Positions 24,531-38,484 of a DNA stretch of 64,000 nucleotides are shown here, piece after piece. Numbering within the stretch: the first letter of the stretch is position 1; the number at the start of each line of letters is the position of its first letter. A program made the position numbers and the translations under genes. Origin of the DNA: Prinia subflava (taxonomy: Eukaryota > Chordata > Aves > Passeriformes > Cisticolidae); contig NC_086254.1 of NCBI RefSeq assembly GCF_021018805.1, positions 27,465,300 to 27,529,299 of the forward strand, written 5' to 3'. The notes beneath the pieces are model-generated. The model was not told the DNA's origin and did not search any database. It saw only the letters and a program-made list of their open reading frames with translations.

Positions 24531-24846
24531 CAGAGGGACCCTCAGCGCCATGGCAGATCCTCCTCAGAGGGACCCTCAGGGCCATGGCGGTTCCTCCTCA
24601 GAGGGACCCTCAGCGCCATGGCAGATCCTCCTCAGAGAGACCCTCAGCGCCATGGCGGGCCCTCCTCAGAGGGACCCTCAGCGCCATGGCGGTTCCTCCT
24701 CAGAGGGACCCTCAGCGCCATGGCAGTTCCTCCTCACGGGGACCCTCAGCACCATGGCAGTTCCTGCTCACACGGGCCCTCAGCGCCATGGCAGTTCCTC
24801 CTCACGGGGACCCTTAGCACCATGGCGGCCGCTCCTCACACGGCGC
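24507..24846. repeat. 34-bp minisatellite, 10 tandem copies
   Basis: Ten consecutive copies of a 34-bp unit containing CTCAGCGCCATGGC start at 24507, 24541, 24575 and so on every 34 bases. The first six copies are closest to one another (CCTCAGAGGGACC ends) and the last four carry CACGGGGACC or CACACGGGCC variants. Each unit has a CCATGG core. The unit contains no stop in any forward frame and 34 is not a multiple of three, so all three plus frames stay open over the array. It directly abuts the DIDO1 CpG island. Confidence 0.95.
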
Positions 24847-24847
24847 G

Positions 24848-27050
24848 GCGCCTGTGCCCGTTCTGCACTCACCGTCCGCGTCCCTCGGGGCTCCTTCAGG
24901 CTCCCTCGGGCTAGCTATCATTTGTTCCCTCGCAAACCCGGGCTGAGCCATGATTTGTGAGGATGGATGGGCACCGGAGGAACATGGCAGAGGAGCCAGG
25001 CTGCTGCTGCTGCACAGCCACCTGCTCACAGCAGCTGTACTTCCCACCTGTGCACATTCCACTGGCACTTGGTTGGATTTTCTGTTCTACTTGCACTGTT
25101 TGGCAAATGGCTGCTGTAATGCAGCGCCCTCCTTCCTCTGGCTCCAAGTTACTGAGTGCTGAGAGTTGAATATTCTCTGAATCAGCCCATCCAACACATG
25201 GAGCCTCCACAGGAAACATCCTCAGTGATTAAACTACTCAAAAACCACTGGAGGATCCAAGCTGATACAAATAGCTACAGAGAGTTAGTTTCCATTTATG
25301 TATTAAAATCCTTCTGTCGCTTTTTGGGACATTGTCACCCAACATCCACACCTGGCAGTCACTGAGGGATCCCGAGGGGTACAGAACACCTCCAACACCA
25401 CACAGAGACTACTGACCTGGGCACCTGAAGAGCCCTTAGAGAGCTGGAGGTGTGAGGTTTGGCTCTTTGATTACCCTGATCCTGCACCTTTTTCCTCATG
25501 GGTTGATAACACAAGTTTCAGGTGGACTCCAGATTAGATACAGTGTTTACTGAGATTAAGGAATGAAAACATGAGAAAAAAACCCCCAAACCTACTTAGG
25601 AATAATTCTGTAGAATTACAGGATTCTGTCAAGTAATTTGATTACATCTTTCAGGAGTATATTCATGAGACTTCTGGTGGCAAAAGCTTGGGATAATGTT
25701 GGAAAACTTACTATTAGCATAGTCAGGCTCTTGCTCCAGCTGTGAAACTGGGCTGTTTTAATATTTCACCCAGGAAGACCAAGAGATAAAAAAACCAAAA
25801 CACATTCTTGTGAAAAATTATGGGCAAGCAGGAATTCAGATTTTGTTCTGCAGCTACAGAGTCAATAAATGAAATCGCATAGAGGAGAAATACTTTAGGT
25901 TTGGTAGATCAAGCTGCACTGTGATTTATGCTCTGGGAAAAGCTAATAACATACTCTTAATGGATACATTTAGCATCTAGACAGAGCTCAAACCCAGGAA
26001 TTACACACCAGCAGAGAGGGAACATACAAAACAAAGAACTGCGCAGCAGCAGTGAATGGGGGATGCCTGCCATAAGGAATCCTGCAGTGAAAGAGGTATT
26101 AAATTCCCCTTACACACATTTAGTAAGTGGCTTACACCACTTTAATGTAATGGTGATGCAATCTGCACCTCCAGTGAGTGCCACCTGAGCATTTTAATCC
26201 AACTTGGGAGTCACAGGAGTATTCTGCAAGGATTTCCCTGAGCAATAAAAGAAAGGGGTTTTTTCCAATTTTCGGGAGAATTATGAAGGTTTTTAGCAGA
26301 AGACAGTGTTTGGTGCTGGGAAGAGAGAATGTAGGAAACCTGTTCCCCTGTATTGTTGCACAGCTTTGGATCTTCCTAGAGTATAAAATATGTATCATTT
26401 ATTACTCAAGATACTGCTGAATTCCCCAAACATGCAGAATTTTCATTGCACTCAGAGCATTAGTTGGAGAAAAAATAGTTATGGATCAAGGTTTCCATCC
26501 TTGGCAGTGTTCCAGGCCAGGCTGGATTGGGCTTGGAGCAACCTCATCCAGTGGAAGGTGTTCTTGCCCTCAATCAGTTTCAAGCTATTCTTCCTTTTCC
26601 TACCACCGTGGTTCCTGAAATCCAGCTGGCCATGATATTCTGCACAGAATCAGGACTTAAGAATTTTGGTCTTTGTGTATCTCTTCCAACTCAGGATATT
26701 CTATGGTTCTAATAAATTATTTATGACACTTCGGGTTTTCTCTGTTTCAATGTAAGCACAACTGTGATGGAAGTGAGTTTTGGAGCTGGGCTTTATTTCA
26801 GTTACAGAATCAAGAGTGGAAAATGTACAACTGTATCCACATTCCCCATCTGTGAGTGAAATTACATTTTCCTGAGGAATATCATTTGCAGCATTTCACA
26901 CAGACAAGTGTGCATTTTAAGCCTGTTCTCCCTTTAAATGTACAAATCGAGGTTTTGTTGCAAAGTGTGGAATATTGAAATTTTTCTGAAGGGAGGATAT
27001 TCTTTGAAGTTTTGGGGAAGTTAGCAAAGCTTGGTAAGAAGGATGTACCA
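24848..27050. other. Intergenic region between DIDO1 and GID8
   Basis: No gene recognised. The GC-rich edge at 24848-24910 includes a strong minus-strand donor (GACG|GTGAGTG at 24873), a possible alternative first exon for DIDO1. The rest is ordinary AT-balanced sequence with a CR1 fragment at 26495-26715. Confidence 0.6.
26495..26715 (+). mobile_element. CR1 non-LTR retrotransposon 3' fragment
   Basis: Diverged but recognisable CR1 tail in plus orientation: TCCTTGGCAGTGTTCCAGGC, GGATTGGGCTTGGAGCAACC, TGGAAGGTGTTCTTGCCC, CTCTTCCAACTCAGG and the terminal ATTCTATGGTTCT. CR1 is the main avian LINE; 5'-truncated copies like this are usual. About 220 bp, strongly mutated, no coding capacity. Confidence 0.75.
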
Positions 27051-27059
27051 ACGATAGTG

Positions 27060-27445
27060 GACACCAAGAATTCAGATTTCATGGGCCACAAGGCCATCTG
27101 ACACAACTCCAAGATAAGGAACACACTAATAAAGCAAATTCAGCAATTGCTCTGAAATCAGATCCAACTGGGTTAAAGGTAATTAGGGCAGGGGCAGATC
27201 GTGACCACTGACGGATCCGAAAGAAAAGACAGAGCATATGGATTAATCAGCTTGTAGCCAATGAACACTAATTCATTTGCTAAAATGTATAAATAGTAAG
27301 AAATTTTGATAGTTGGTGTGCTGGCTCTTCGGACTTGCCACCCAGCACCCGTTTCTGCGCAGAACTGTAAATAAATCAAAATACCTCGACTCTCTGTGTG
27401 GATTGGCTTCTTGTTCACCGGGTGCAAGAACCTATTTTGGCGACA
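27060..27445 (+). mobile_element. Possible retroviral LTR remnant (U3-R-U5-like) in plus orientation
   Basis: In order: a CCAAT box (27258-27262), a TATAAATA box (27288-27295), an AATAAA polyadenylation signal (27370-27375) 80 bp further on, then a GT/T-rich stretch and TTTTGGCGAC (27435-27444), which resembles the start of a primer-binding-site region. This spacing is what an endogenous retrovirus LTR shows. The left boundary is not clear and no second LTR or internal coding region follows. It lies some 540 bp upstream of GID8 exon 1 and points towards it. A family name cannot be assigned by eye. Confidence 0.45.
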
Positions 27446-27982
27446 CTGTGTTCCTTTTTCCGCAATGACCCACTAACCCCGGAGTGGGTTGGTTCATCAA
27501 CGCCTCAGCAGCCACTACGCGCTTTGACAGAGGCCGTCAATCCGCAGCCAGAACAGTTCCCAGGCGGGCGATCACCACACGTGGAACCTGCCGGGGCTGC
27601 ACAAGGACACCGCGGGCTGTGCCCTGCTCGTTTCCTTGGCAGGTGGAGGGGCCGCAGCTCCCACGGCCGCTCCCTGCCACCGCTGCTCGCACCGACCCCG
27701 CTCTGTCCAAGCACGAGCCGGAGCCGCTGCCGCCGCCGCCTCACACGGCCGTTCCTGGGCCCCCTGCGCCCGGATCAGCCTCTGCCTCAACTGCTGGCGG
27801 CGGGGCCGGCGCTCAGTGCAGTGAGCCGAGCGCGGAGCGGGCGCGCAGGGCGGGAGGAGGAAGCGGGCGCATCTCCCAGGCTCCCGCCATGGCCGCCCCG
27901 CCGCCTCCGCGCTGCCCCGGCTCCGCTCCGCGCTCGCGTGTTCTCGCCCGCTCCCCGCGCGCTGATTGGCCGCCAGCGCCGC

Positions 27983-27992
27983 TCTCGCGAGA
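27983..27992. promoter_or_regulatory. TCTCGCGAGA core promoter element of GID8
   Basis: A perfect 10-bp palindrome, 20 bp after an inverted CCAAT box and about 75 bp before the exon 1 donor. This element is known from vertebrate housekeeping CpG-island promoters, where BANP has been reported to bind it when unmethylated. Here it probably marks the GID8 start region. Confidence 0.75.
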
Positions 27993-28066
27993 CCCGCGCG
28001 CCTGCGGCCCGGCGGAGGCGGCGGAGGCCCCGCGTTCGTGCGTCGGAGCGGCCCCGGGCGCGCGCG
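27993..28066 (+). other. GID8: GID8 first exon (5' UTR), 5' end approximate
   Basis: Untranslated exon ending at the donor GCGCG|GTAAGATGG. The 5' end is placed only by the TCTCGCGAGA element; the true start could differ by tens of bases. It splices to 29205, 12 nt ahead of the start codon. Confidence 0.6.
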
Positions 28067-29204
28067 GTAAGATGGCGGCGGGGGGCCCGCGCCGGCCTCG
28101 GGGCACGGCGGGAGCGGGGCCTCACCCTGACCCGGGCCCGCCGGCCCGGCTGGCGCTCGCCCGCCGCGGCTGCCGCGGAGGCGCCGGGCCTGTGGCGAGC
28201 GGGGCCCAGCGCTCCCGTGGCCCGCGCAGGGCCGGGCCGGGGCGGCGGGGGAAGCCGGGGCCGCAGCGCGCCGGGCCGCAGCATCAGCGCGGGGCGGCGG
28301 GAGCCCCGTTCTCCCAGCGCGGTTGCGGGCGGCGGAGCGCGGCGCCGGGAGCAATCGGGGCCCGGGCGAGTCGTGCTGCCGCTGTCGGAGTTGGCGGGTG
28401 CGGGGCGGCTTCGGCCGCGGGTTTGAGGAGGGAGAACCTGTTGGAAGCGGCTCGCTATGGAGGAGTCGCGCTGCCGCTCGTGTTGTCTGACAGGGGTGGC
28501 GGTGCCTGTTGCTGTTGTTGTGGCCGCCTGTCCTCCCCTTTCGCTGCCCCCGCGGTCGTGACTTGGAAGTCGAAATCATTAAATGCGGCTTTGGTAAAAT
28601 GCTTTGCCTGCCAATCCGAACAAAAATATTCTCTAGAAGAATAGTGGAGATAACGTTTTAGTAGCGCTGACAGGAGAACTTTTGGGGACAGCGAAGCTGA
28701 GCTGGTGTAAAGCTTTGAGTTGTACACTGGGTAATATGTCATAGTTTTGTAGCTGTATAATTTAGGGAGCTGTCCGAAGTTTTGGTGGAGATTTAAAGCA
28801 GATATTGTTTACGTAGGCATTGCTATAAGTGTTTGTCACAGCCTTTCTGTCTGGCTGTCAAACTCTCATTGGCTGGTTTCACACTGATGCTGCATGTCCT
28901 GTGTAAATTCTATGCAAGATTTATATGGAGTGGATTTAAGAGTAAGTACAAGAAGATGGTATTTGAATTTTTTATTCGGAGATTTCTGGAAGCAGCTTTA
29001 GAGCTTGGCAAATAGATATGGAAGAGTGTAGGAATGAGGAGGGAAAAAAATGCAAAACTCTGGTTTAAAATAAAAAGGTCAGTTTTGGATTATTAATTTA
29101 AAGCGGCTCATAGAAATCTCCAAAGATGGCAGCAACACAATTCTTATACTCGTTAAACTTCTTTCTTCTTGAATCATGTTAAACGAGATGCTTTTCTTTC
29201 GTAG
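28067..29204 (+). other. GID8 intron 1
   Basis: Starts inside the CpG island and grades into AT-richer sequence after 28570. No exon or repeat recognised. The YY1-type AAGATGGCGGC sits at its very start. Confidence 0.7.
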
Positions 29205-31896
<2,692 letters not shown>

Positions 31897-34115
31897 AATG
31901 TGTGCAGATGGACATCAAAAAATCTTAGTACTGCACAGTATACATTTATATCAGTCTGTGACTGAAATATTTTTACTACAGTACAGCACTCAATTCAGAT
32001 TTTTCAATGAACATCTAATTTGAAGGGAGAAAAGTCCCTTTTAAATGCTGCAAAAACTGCATTGAAAGGCGCTGTATCTCTTTGGAAGTCTGACTTAGGC
32101 TATGCACTATAATACATTTTTAAAAAAACCAATTAAACAGGACAGGAAAAATAGCATTTTTAAAAGTACAGAACTCAAGCTTTCTAATTGGCTGCTGATG
32201 CCTAGTTTAGTGGCCAGTGAGTTAATATGGAGTTATATTGGCAACTGTTCAGTTTAACTGTCTCCTGTTTGAAATGTGTATATAGAACGGTGAATATTTT
32301 CTACCTTTAAGTTATAGCCAGATATACATTCCCCTTAAAAGTAACTGGTCAAGTTTCATCTATGAACTTTGCAGTAAGGTCAAACTTTTGCTTAGGAAAT
32401 AGTGTACAAACTTGTAAATCATAATTTAAGGACTTTTGTTTTGTTTTGTTTTGTTTTCCTTCCTTGTTTCTGACTTCTTGGTGCTTTGTATGGTGAGAGC
32501 TATGTTCATAATGGATCAGTGACCCATCTTTTCAGGAGGAGTATTGATGGAAATAGGTTTTTTCTTAATACTCACAAATGACCAAAATGGCCCGAGGCAT
32601 TTGAGGGTTTTTTTAACAGGGGCCTTTTCCCCCCCTATGTTAAATTTGCAGCAATTCCAGGTGGCTGCTACAGTTTTGAAGGCCACTGGATGTCTGTAAG
32701 ATGAAAGGCTTGTGTTAGGAAATCAAGTGGTGGGGAGAGATGCTTGTCGAAGCCTCTGATGCATCATCTTGTGTAGGATTTGCCTTCATGCTTGCTGAAT
32801 AAGAATTGTAGTTTTAGAGCTACTTGGGCTGTTTTTATGCCTTGAGCTAAGCAAAGCAGGGCTGTCTAAAATCAGAAATTTGTATTTTCTCACTTCTTCC
32901 ATACCTTTCTGAAGAGATGCAGTTCATCCTCATCTGTTTTTGTTTACTGACTGTCCTCACTCCAGTTAGAACTATAGTTTTAATGTGAAGTCCAGGCTTT
33001 CAAGTCAACAAATTGTAATCTGGGTATGGGATACTCTGGTTGAGTGATTGCAGTGCTGCACACTGGTTTATACCCAGTGGTAGGAAGCACTAATCTTGCC
33101 AAATCTATCTCTAGATTTTTAGGTCTGTAGATCAAGTTTTGCCAAGCACAGAGCAAGCTGATGAGTGAAACAGTTGAACATCATGAGACACTGGCAGTTG
33201 TCACACCAGTCCCATACTGTACATAATCTAGTCTTGTATGGTAGGTATTACCCTGTAGAATAAACTTAGTTTTCACTTAATTTTACTGGAATACTTAATG
33301 CATTAAACTGTATAAAGCTTTGCAGACACACCTGGCTTAGGGGAACTAACAAAACCTGTTACTGATTGCATTACTGTGAACACTGTTTACTCGTGTAGCT
33401 ATTTTTGGGGGAAGCCATTGTTTGTTAAGCAGCTGTGAGAGATGCAGAGCGCCAAGGTTAACTGAGATGATGGATGTAACAATACCATTTGTTCCCATTT
33501 CTTACTGATCGTTCTGTTCTCCACTTTGAGGCATTTGTGGTAGTGAGGGCTTCAAGTTTATACATAACAAACAATTTGTCAGTAGCCCCCCAGCTACAGC
33601 AGCAGTCTGGCTTTCCTTCACCCAGGCTGGTTATTCTAACACCAGACTTTTAACAGTTGTGGGTTTGGTTGTTTTGGGGTTTTTTTAATTTTTTTTTTTC
33701 TTTTTGAAGTCGGTTGATGTCTGAAAACCATGTATAACTTTTAGTTTGTGAGAAACTGTATGGTTAATGTAACTTTGTTTAATAACAAACTGCAGAAACA
33801 AAACTGGAATAGCTCTAATTTCTTCACGTAGAACTGATCAGCTTTTCCTCTGTGTTCTGACACTTGTGTTGGTGAATCTCCTGTAAAGCTTCTCCCAGGT
33901 GAAGTGGAAAGTGGTGCGGTTTTGTGGCATGATGAGCATTTTTCTCCATGAGAAATGCAGTATTACAGCCCTGGGTGAGAAGTTCACTGTCCTAGAACGC
34001 TACCTTAATTCCATAGAGTCTTTGGGCAATGATTGAGCATAGATTACTTGAATTTCCACTAGCTTGTTGGTTTTTTTCCATTAAAAAATAAACACGTTTT
34101 TTAAGGGGTTTAATA
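31897..34115 (+). other. GID8: GID8 3' UTR (approximate end) with candidate poly(A) signals
   Basis: AT-rich untranslated sequence after the GID8 stop. Plus-strand AATAAA signals lie at 33259-33264 and 34087-34092, the latter followed by a T-rich and GT-containing stretch. It contains a (GTTTT)4 run near 32437-32456 and several T-rich tracts. The end is set a little beyond the second signal; ATTAAA at about 34517 is another possibility. Confidence 0.55.
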
Positions 34116-37100
34116 TAAAATTAGTCTAGAACTATTTCACTTTGTTTTTATGAACATGCCACATTGATAAGCAGCTTTAATCTGTAAAGTTTTTGGTAAC
34201 TGCAAGAAGATACTCGAAAGCTATGCATTTTAGAGAAAGCATAAAGGTAGTGATATTGGTACTTCTAAGGATCTTTATATTAGTGTATATAAAATAGTTT
34301 GCATATACAAATATAATATATAATCTGTTTGAAATATTCTTGAATTGTAGGGGCTGTGAAACATATTATAATTTATGGAAATATTGTACACAGTAAACAG
34401 ATGTCTCAGTACACAAATGAATTTTTGTCATATGCATGAGAAGTGTCTTATTTGGTGACTACTAATGAATGGGCTTTTGTTAACCCATTTTTGTTAGATA
34501 ACCACTTTAACAAATACTATTAAATGCCACTTTGATCAGTTTGCTTTAGTGTAAAAATACATATTTTGTTCCACTGAATTTAGAACAATATGAAAAGAAC
34601 TTTTGTAAGAAGATTTGTTCCAAACCCAGCGTTGGCAGACAGATCTGATCATTAGAGGTGGTGCACTCATCCTCCCTCAGCTTTGCTTTTGGTGAAAAGA
34701 AATAAGATTTTTTTTCATTCATGCTATGGATGTGGAGAAGCTGGATTGTAAAATATCCTGTCTTATATTCTGCAGAAAGGCTGCATAGCAAGTGTGTTTT
34801 GATTAGGCTACAAATCTCTCTCCTTTCCCCAAAGCTATCACCTCCCTGTAACTGTCTTTGCTGTTCCCGTGTTTTGTTTCTGCCTGTCAAATCTAAGCTA
34901 AGCTGTGGCTGCTTCTGTTGTACAAAGGAGGGATTTTGGAAGGGTGGGGGTTCACAGACTTCCCTGAAGATGAAGCTGTGGTGGTACTTTGAATTTTAAG
35001 TAGCTGGAAAAGCAGAGGCTGCTGCACAGTAACTTAACAGCAGAATTTTCAGTAAAGCACTTCCTCTCAAGACTTTTGAAGAGGCAAACCTTTAAGCCAG
35101 GTGAAGTACCTCTCTCTCTTTAAGCTGATTTCATTGAAACACTTTCAGCTTCTTCCACCCACATTAAAAGAGAAATGGAAAAGAATCCTGCCTCCTTTCC
35201 ACTCCTTGTAAATACAGGAAAAGCCACTGCATTATTCCAGGGTGATTTTATTGTTTTTAATTTGTAAAATTTATGCTTTGTATGCTTGAGTATAAGCTTA
35301 AAGGCATTACTTAAAAAAATCCTTGACTAGCTGAGTGTTGTTTGACTTATTTCAAACCACCTTGTGTCCGAGTGGGTTACAAAGCTCATTAAATGGAGTT
35401 GGATCCCTGTGTGCTGTGTCTTCACGGGAAATGGGGCTGCTGCTGTCAGCCACGGCTGAGAGCACCCTTGAGAGCCAGACTAGAACAGGACCTGGAGTCC
35501 TGTTTGCCCTAAATCTGCCTTGAGGCTACCGGTTCTGACCTGCACTGTAGCTCTCTCTTCCCTCCAGAAGCGACATCATGTCAGGAATTGTTTGTGCTCT
35601 GCTGGCCTTAATAAAAAGGGACGAGGAGGGTTTGTAGCTTTTGTGTGAGATGCTGTCCCCAGCCCTGCTCGGTGCTTGGTGTGCTCAGCTGAGCAGAGAC
35701 AGAACACAAAGCTCATGAACAGCACCCTCAAAAGGATTTGCACTTCTCCATGGGCACCTCGAGGTGCTACAAACTATTTTTATTCGTTTCTGCTCCCCTC
35801 CCAGCTTCACCTGATTAAACACAAAGTTGCTCAAACCACTGCATGTTGGTGCTTTCAGCACCTCAGACCAGACAGCCCTGCATGTTCTGTCATGCTCTTC
35901 ATGAGGATTACATGATTCCTACAACAGAGGATTCCAGCAGCATCCTGCTACCTTACCTCACCTGGATGAAGTGCTGCATTGCTGTTCTTTTACAAGCAGG
36001 CTCAATTTCCAACTTCTCTGATAATCTGCTTTTTTTCAGTGTATTGCTGCCTAGTAATTTTGCCAAGTTGGATTATTTAGCAGTAGAAACCTATGTGTGT
36101 TTTCTTTATTGTGTGGAGAAGTTGCATTGAAACTGCTCTGGGTTAGGGATCTTTCAAGCTGCACTCCCTGTCCTTTCAGGAGATAATAATTGTCCTTCAT
36201 GGAATGTATTAGCTTATTGCTCCTTTCACACCCTTTCAGGATTTGATCCTAATCTGTGCTTAACTTCATAAAATCTTCAAATAATTCAACCATTCTATGG
36301 GTAAACTACAGGGATAGTAAATGCCAGGTCAAATATTAACCAAATAATCTTTTGATGGTTTAATCTTTTGACAGATTAAGCTGAACACAGGAAAAATGAG
36401 AGGAAATTGTGTTCTTGTGTAAGATTATTTTCTTTAGTCAGCACCTGTCCTCTGAACTGATTCCATTTGTCATTTAATCAGCTTGGGGGGAGGCTTGCTT
36501 ACAGAAAATCATACAGCAGTAAAAGGAACAATGTCTGTGTATTTACTCTTTAAACGTATTTATGCGAATGTGATGGATGTTGCACTTAAACACTTTCAAC
36601 TTTAGCTGGTTTGGACAGTGAAAGGAGATTCTTATCTGGGAGGCCGATTAGTCAAGCTCTTAATTAAAGAAGTGACACTGAGCAGGACAAGGAAAGGAAC
36701 CAAGGAGTACAAAAATGATGAAAACTTGTGCTTTATTTCCGAACTGACTACTCACTCACTACAGGTATGATTCACTGTTGCAATGTCAGTGTTGGAAGTG
36801 TTTGCACCCCTCAGCAGTGAGACTGAACACAAGATCCCTCACACCTGGCTATGAGTTCATACATTTTCTGGATTTGTGGTGACTCTACCATGCCCAAGGC
36901 CTCTTCAGGGGTTTAATTTCTGTACATATTCATTTCAGTTACATCAGAGCTCATCTCAGCTCTTGCCTCAAGTTAACTAACTCCAAACATACACACTATT
37001 AAAAAAACCCAGAATACACTGAACAATGATTTACATTTTTGGCTGCAATTTGCCACGGCTTGGCTCCCTCTTCTGGAAAAGGGGACAGTAGCAGAGTGAA

Positions 37101-38030
37101 TAAAAATACTTCATAGTTTCATTTCCTGCCCAAATAAAGGGAGGAAAGCCTATGACTAAATGAAAGCTAAGGTGGTTACTAGACGTGGTTCCTCTCAGTC
37201 TCTCCTTGCAGCAAGGCTCGTTGTGTTTGTGTTCTCTGTATGCAGCAGGTCTGTGTGACTGTGCCTGACTATGCCACGGGCCTTTTGGGGAAGATATCTT
37301 TTTTTCCTGAGGAAGAAATATCAAAGCAAAGGATAAAGTATGACTTGATGATTTTTGCCTTTTTAGTAACCTCCCTCTCCTGGGGCTGTCTTTGGTGTGT
37401 TAGGAACCTTTTTGCTGTTTCACTCTCAAGGGTTCAGTCCATAATGGTGTTATGCCTCCTGATTTGTGTAGCAAACTGTTCATCAGGGACCTACCAACGG
37501 ATTCATGTGGGGTGAAAGATACTTGAATTACCTCAATATTAGTTTGCTAAAGGCTTAATTCCATCAAGGATTTAGCGGTTTCTGGCTGCAGGAATAGCAG
37601 ACAGGAGGTGTCAGCCCTGCACCTGTGCGTTTTGGTGCAGCTCTGGTACCTTTCCCAGGGGCCACGCACGACCTTGCTCGGGCTGTGTGGGAGCTCCTCC
37701 ATCCTTTGCTCACCTGCAGTTTTGCCCTTCCTGCTTCCAAGGCTGCAATCGGCCACAGCATCACCTGAACGACGCCTCAACACGGCTCCTCCAAGCTCGT
37801 TCGTGATCTTTGAGTCACGAGTCCTTTTGTTGTGGACTGAGATAACCATCATTTCAATTACTTATTTCCATAAAGAGTTTGATTATCTCTTACAGATACA
37901 ACAAGGCAGCGCCTCTATCCAACAGACATAAATCAAGCTGTAGCAACACTTATCCCTATTTATTTTATCTTCGGAAGTGAATGCCATACTGGTTTCTAAT
38001 CCTTAAAAAGCAGAAGCGGAGACTTTTCTG
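34116..38030. other. Intergenic region between GID8 and SLC17A9
   Basis: No gene recognised. It includes a further AATAAA near 35608 and an AT-rich stretch at about 36595-36770 with ATTAGTC and TTAATTAA (homeodomain-type) motifs. Modest open frames here have no protein I recognise. Confidence 0.55.
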
Positions 38031-38389
38031 CCGGCAAACCCGTGAGAGCTGCGGGAGCAGGGAGCGATTCCCTGCCCAGACATGCGAGCGGGAGGACAGA
38101 CCCCGCTGGGTCCCTCCTGCCGTGGCGGATGGGGTGTCAGGAATTACCGGGGGAGAGGGAACCAGCACAGCCCCGGTTCGCCGGGGCCGGAGGGGCCGGC
38201 ACCTGCCCCCGGAGCGCTCAGCTCCGCGGCTTCGAGGCTGCCCGGGGACGCAGAGCGGCACCGGCACCGGGCCGGGCGGGACTTCCCGGCACGGCGGGCG
38301 GGGGCGGCGGGAGGCGCTGACACGTGGCCGCGGCCCGGCGGGGGAGGGAGCCGGCGATGTGAGCCGGCGAGGCGGAAGGCGCTGCCCGC

Positions 38390-38484
38390 ATGGCCGCGGG
38401 GGGCGGCGGCAGGAATGTGCCCCCGGGCAGCGGCCCCCGCGACGGCATGAGGCGGGATGGTGGCACCGAGCCCTACTGGTCCAG
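38390..38484 (+). CDS. SLC17A9: SLC17A9 exon 1 (start codon)
   Basis: ATG at 38390 in context CCGCATGG. Encodes a Gly/Arg-rich cytosolic N-terminus with a second Met (MRRDGGTEPYWS, ATG 38447). Donor TCCAG|GTAAGG splits an Arg codon. The 8.3-kb intron that follows is by far the largest of the gene. Confidence 0.85.

Larger units (their letters stand above)
27500..28560. promoter_or_regulatory. GID8: CpG island promoter of GID8
   Basis: Very GC- and CpG-rich kilobase around the first exon. It contains a reversed CCAAT box (GATTGG, 27964-27969), the palindrome TCTCGCGAGA (27983-27992) just upstream of exon 1 sequence, and an AAGATGGCGGC YY1-type site (28069-28079) directly after the exon 1 donor. 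TATA-less. Several long open frames over this island on both strands are composition artefacts. Confidence 0.85.

Noticed and set aside
24507..24846. Tandem 34-bp array considered as CRISPR-like
   Set aside because: Units are contiguous without unique spacers, in a vertebrate promoter; it is a minisatellite.
27398..28644. Very long open frames (up to 386 codons) on both strands over the GID8 CpG island
   Set aside because: Pro/Ala/Arg/Gly-rich composition in several overlapping frames is what CpG islands give by lack of AT-rich stops; no recognised domain.
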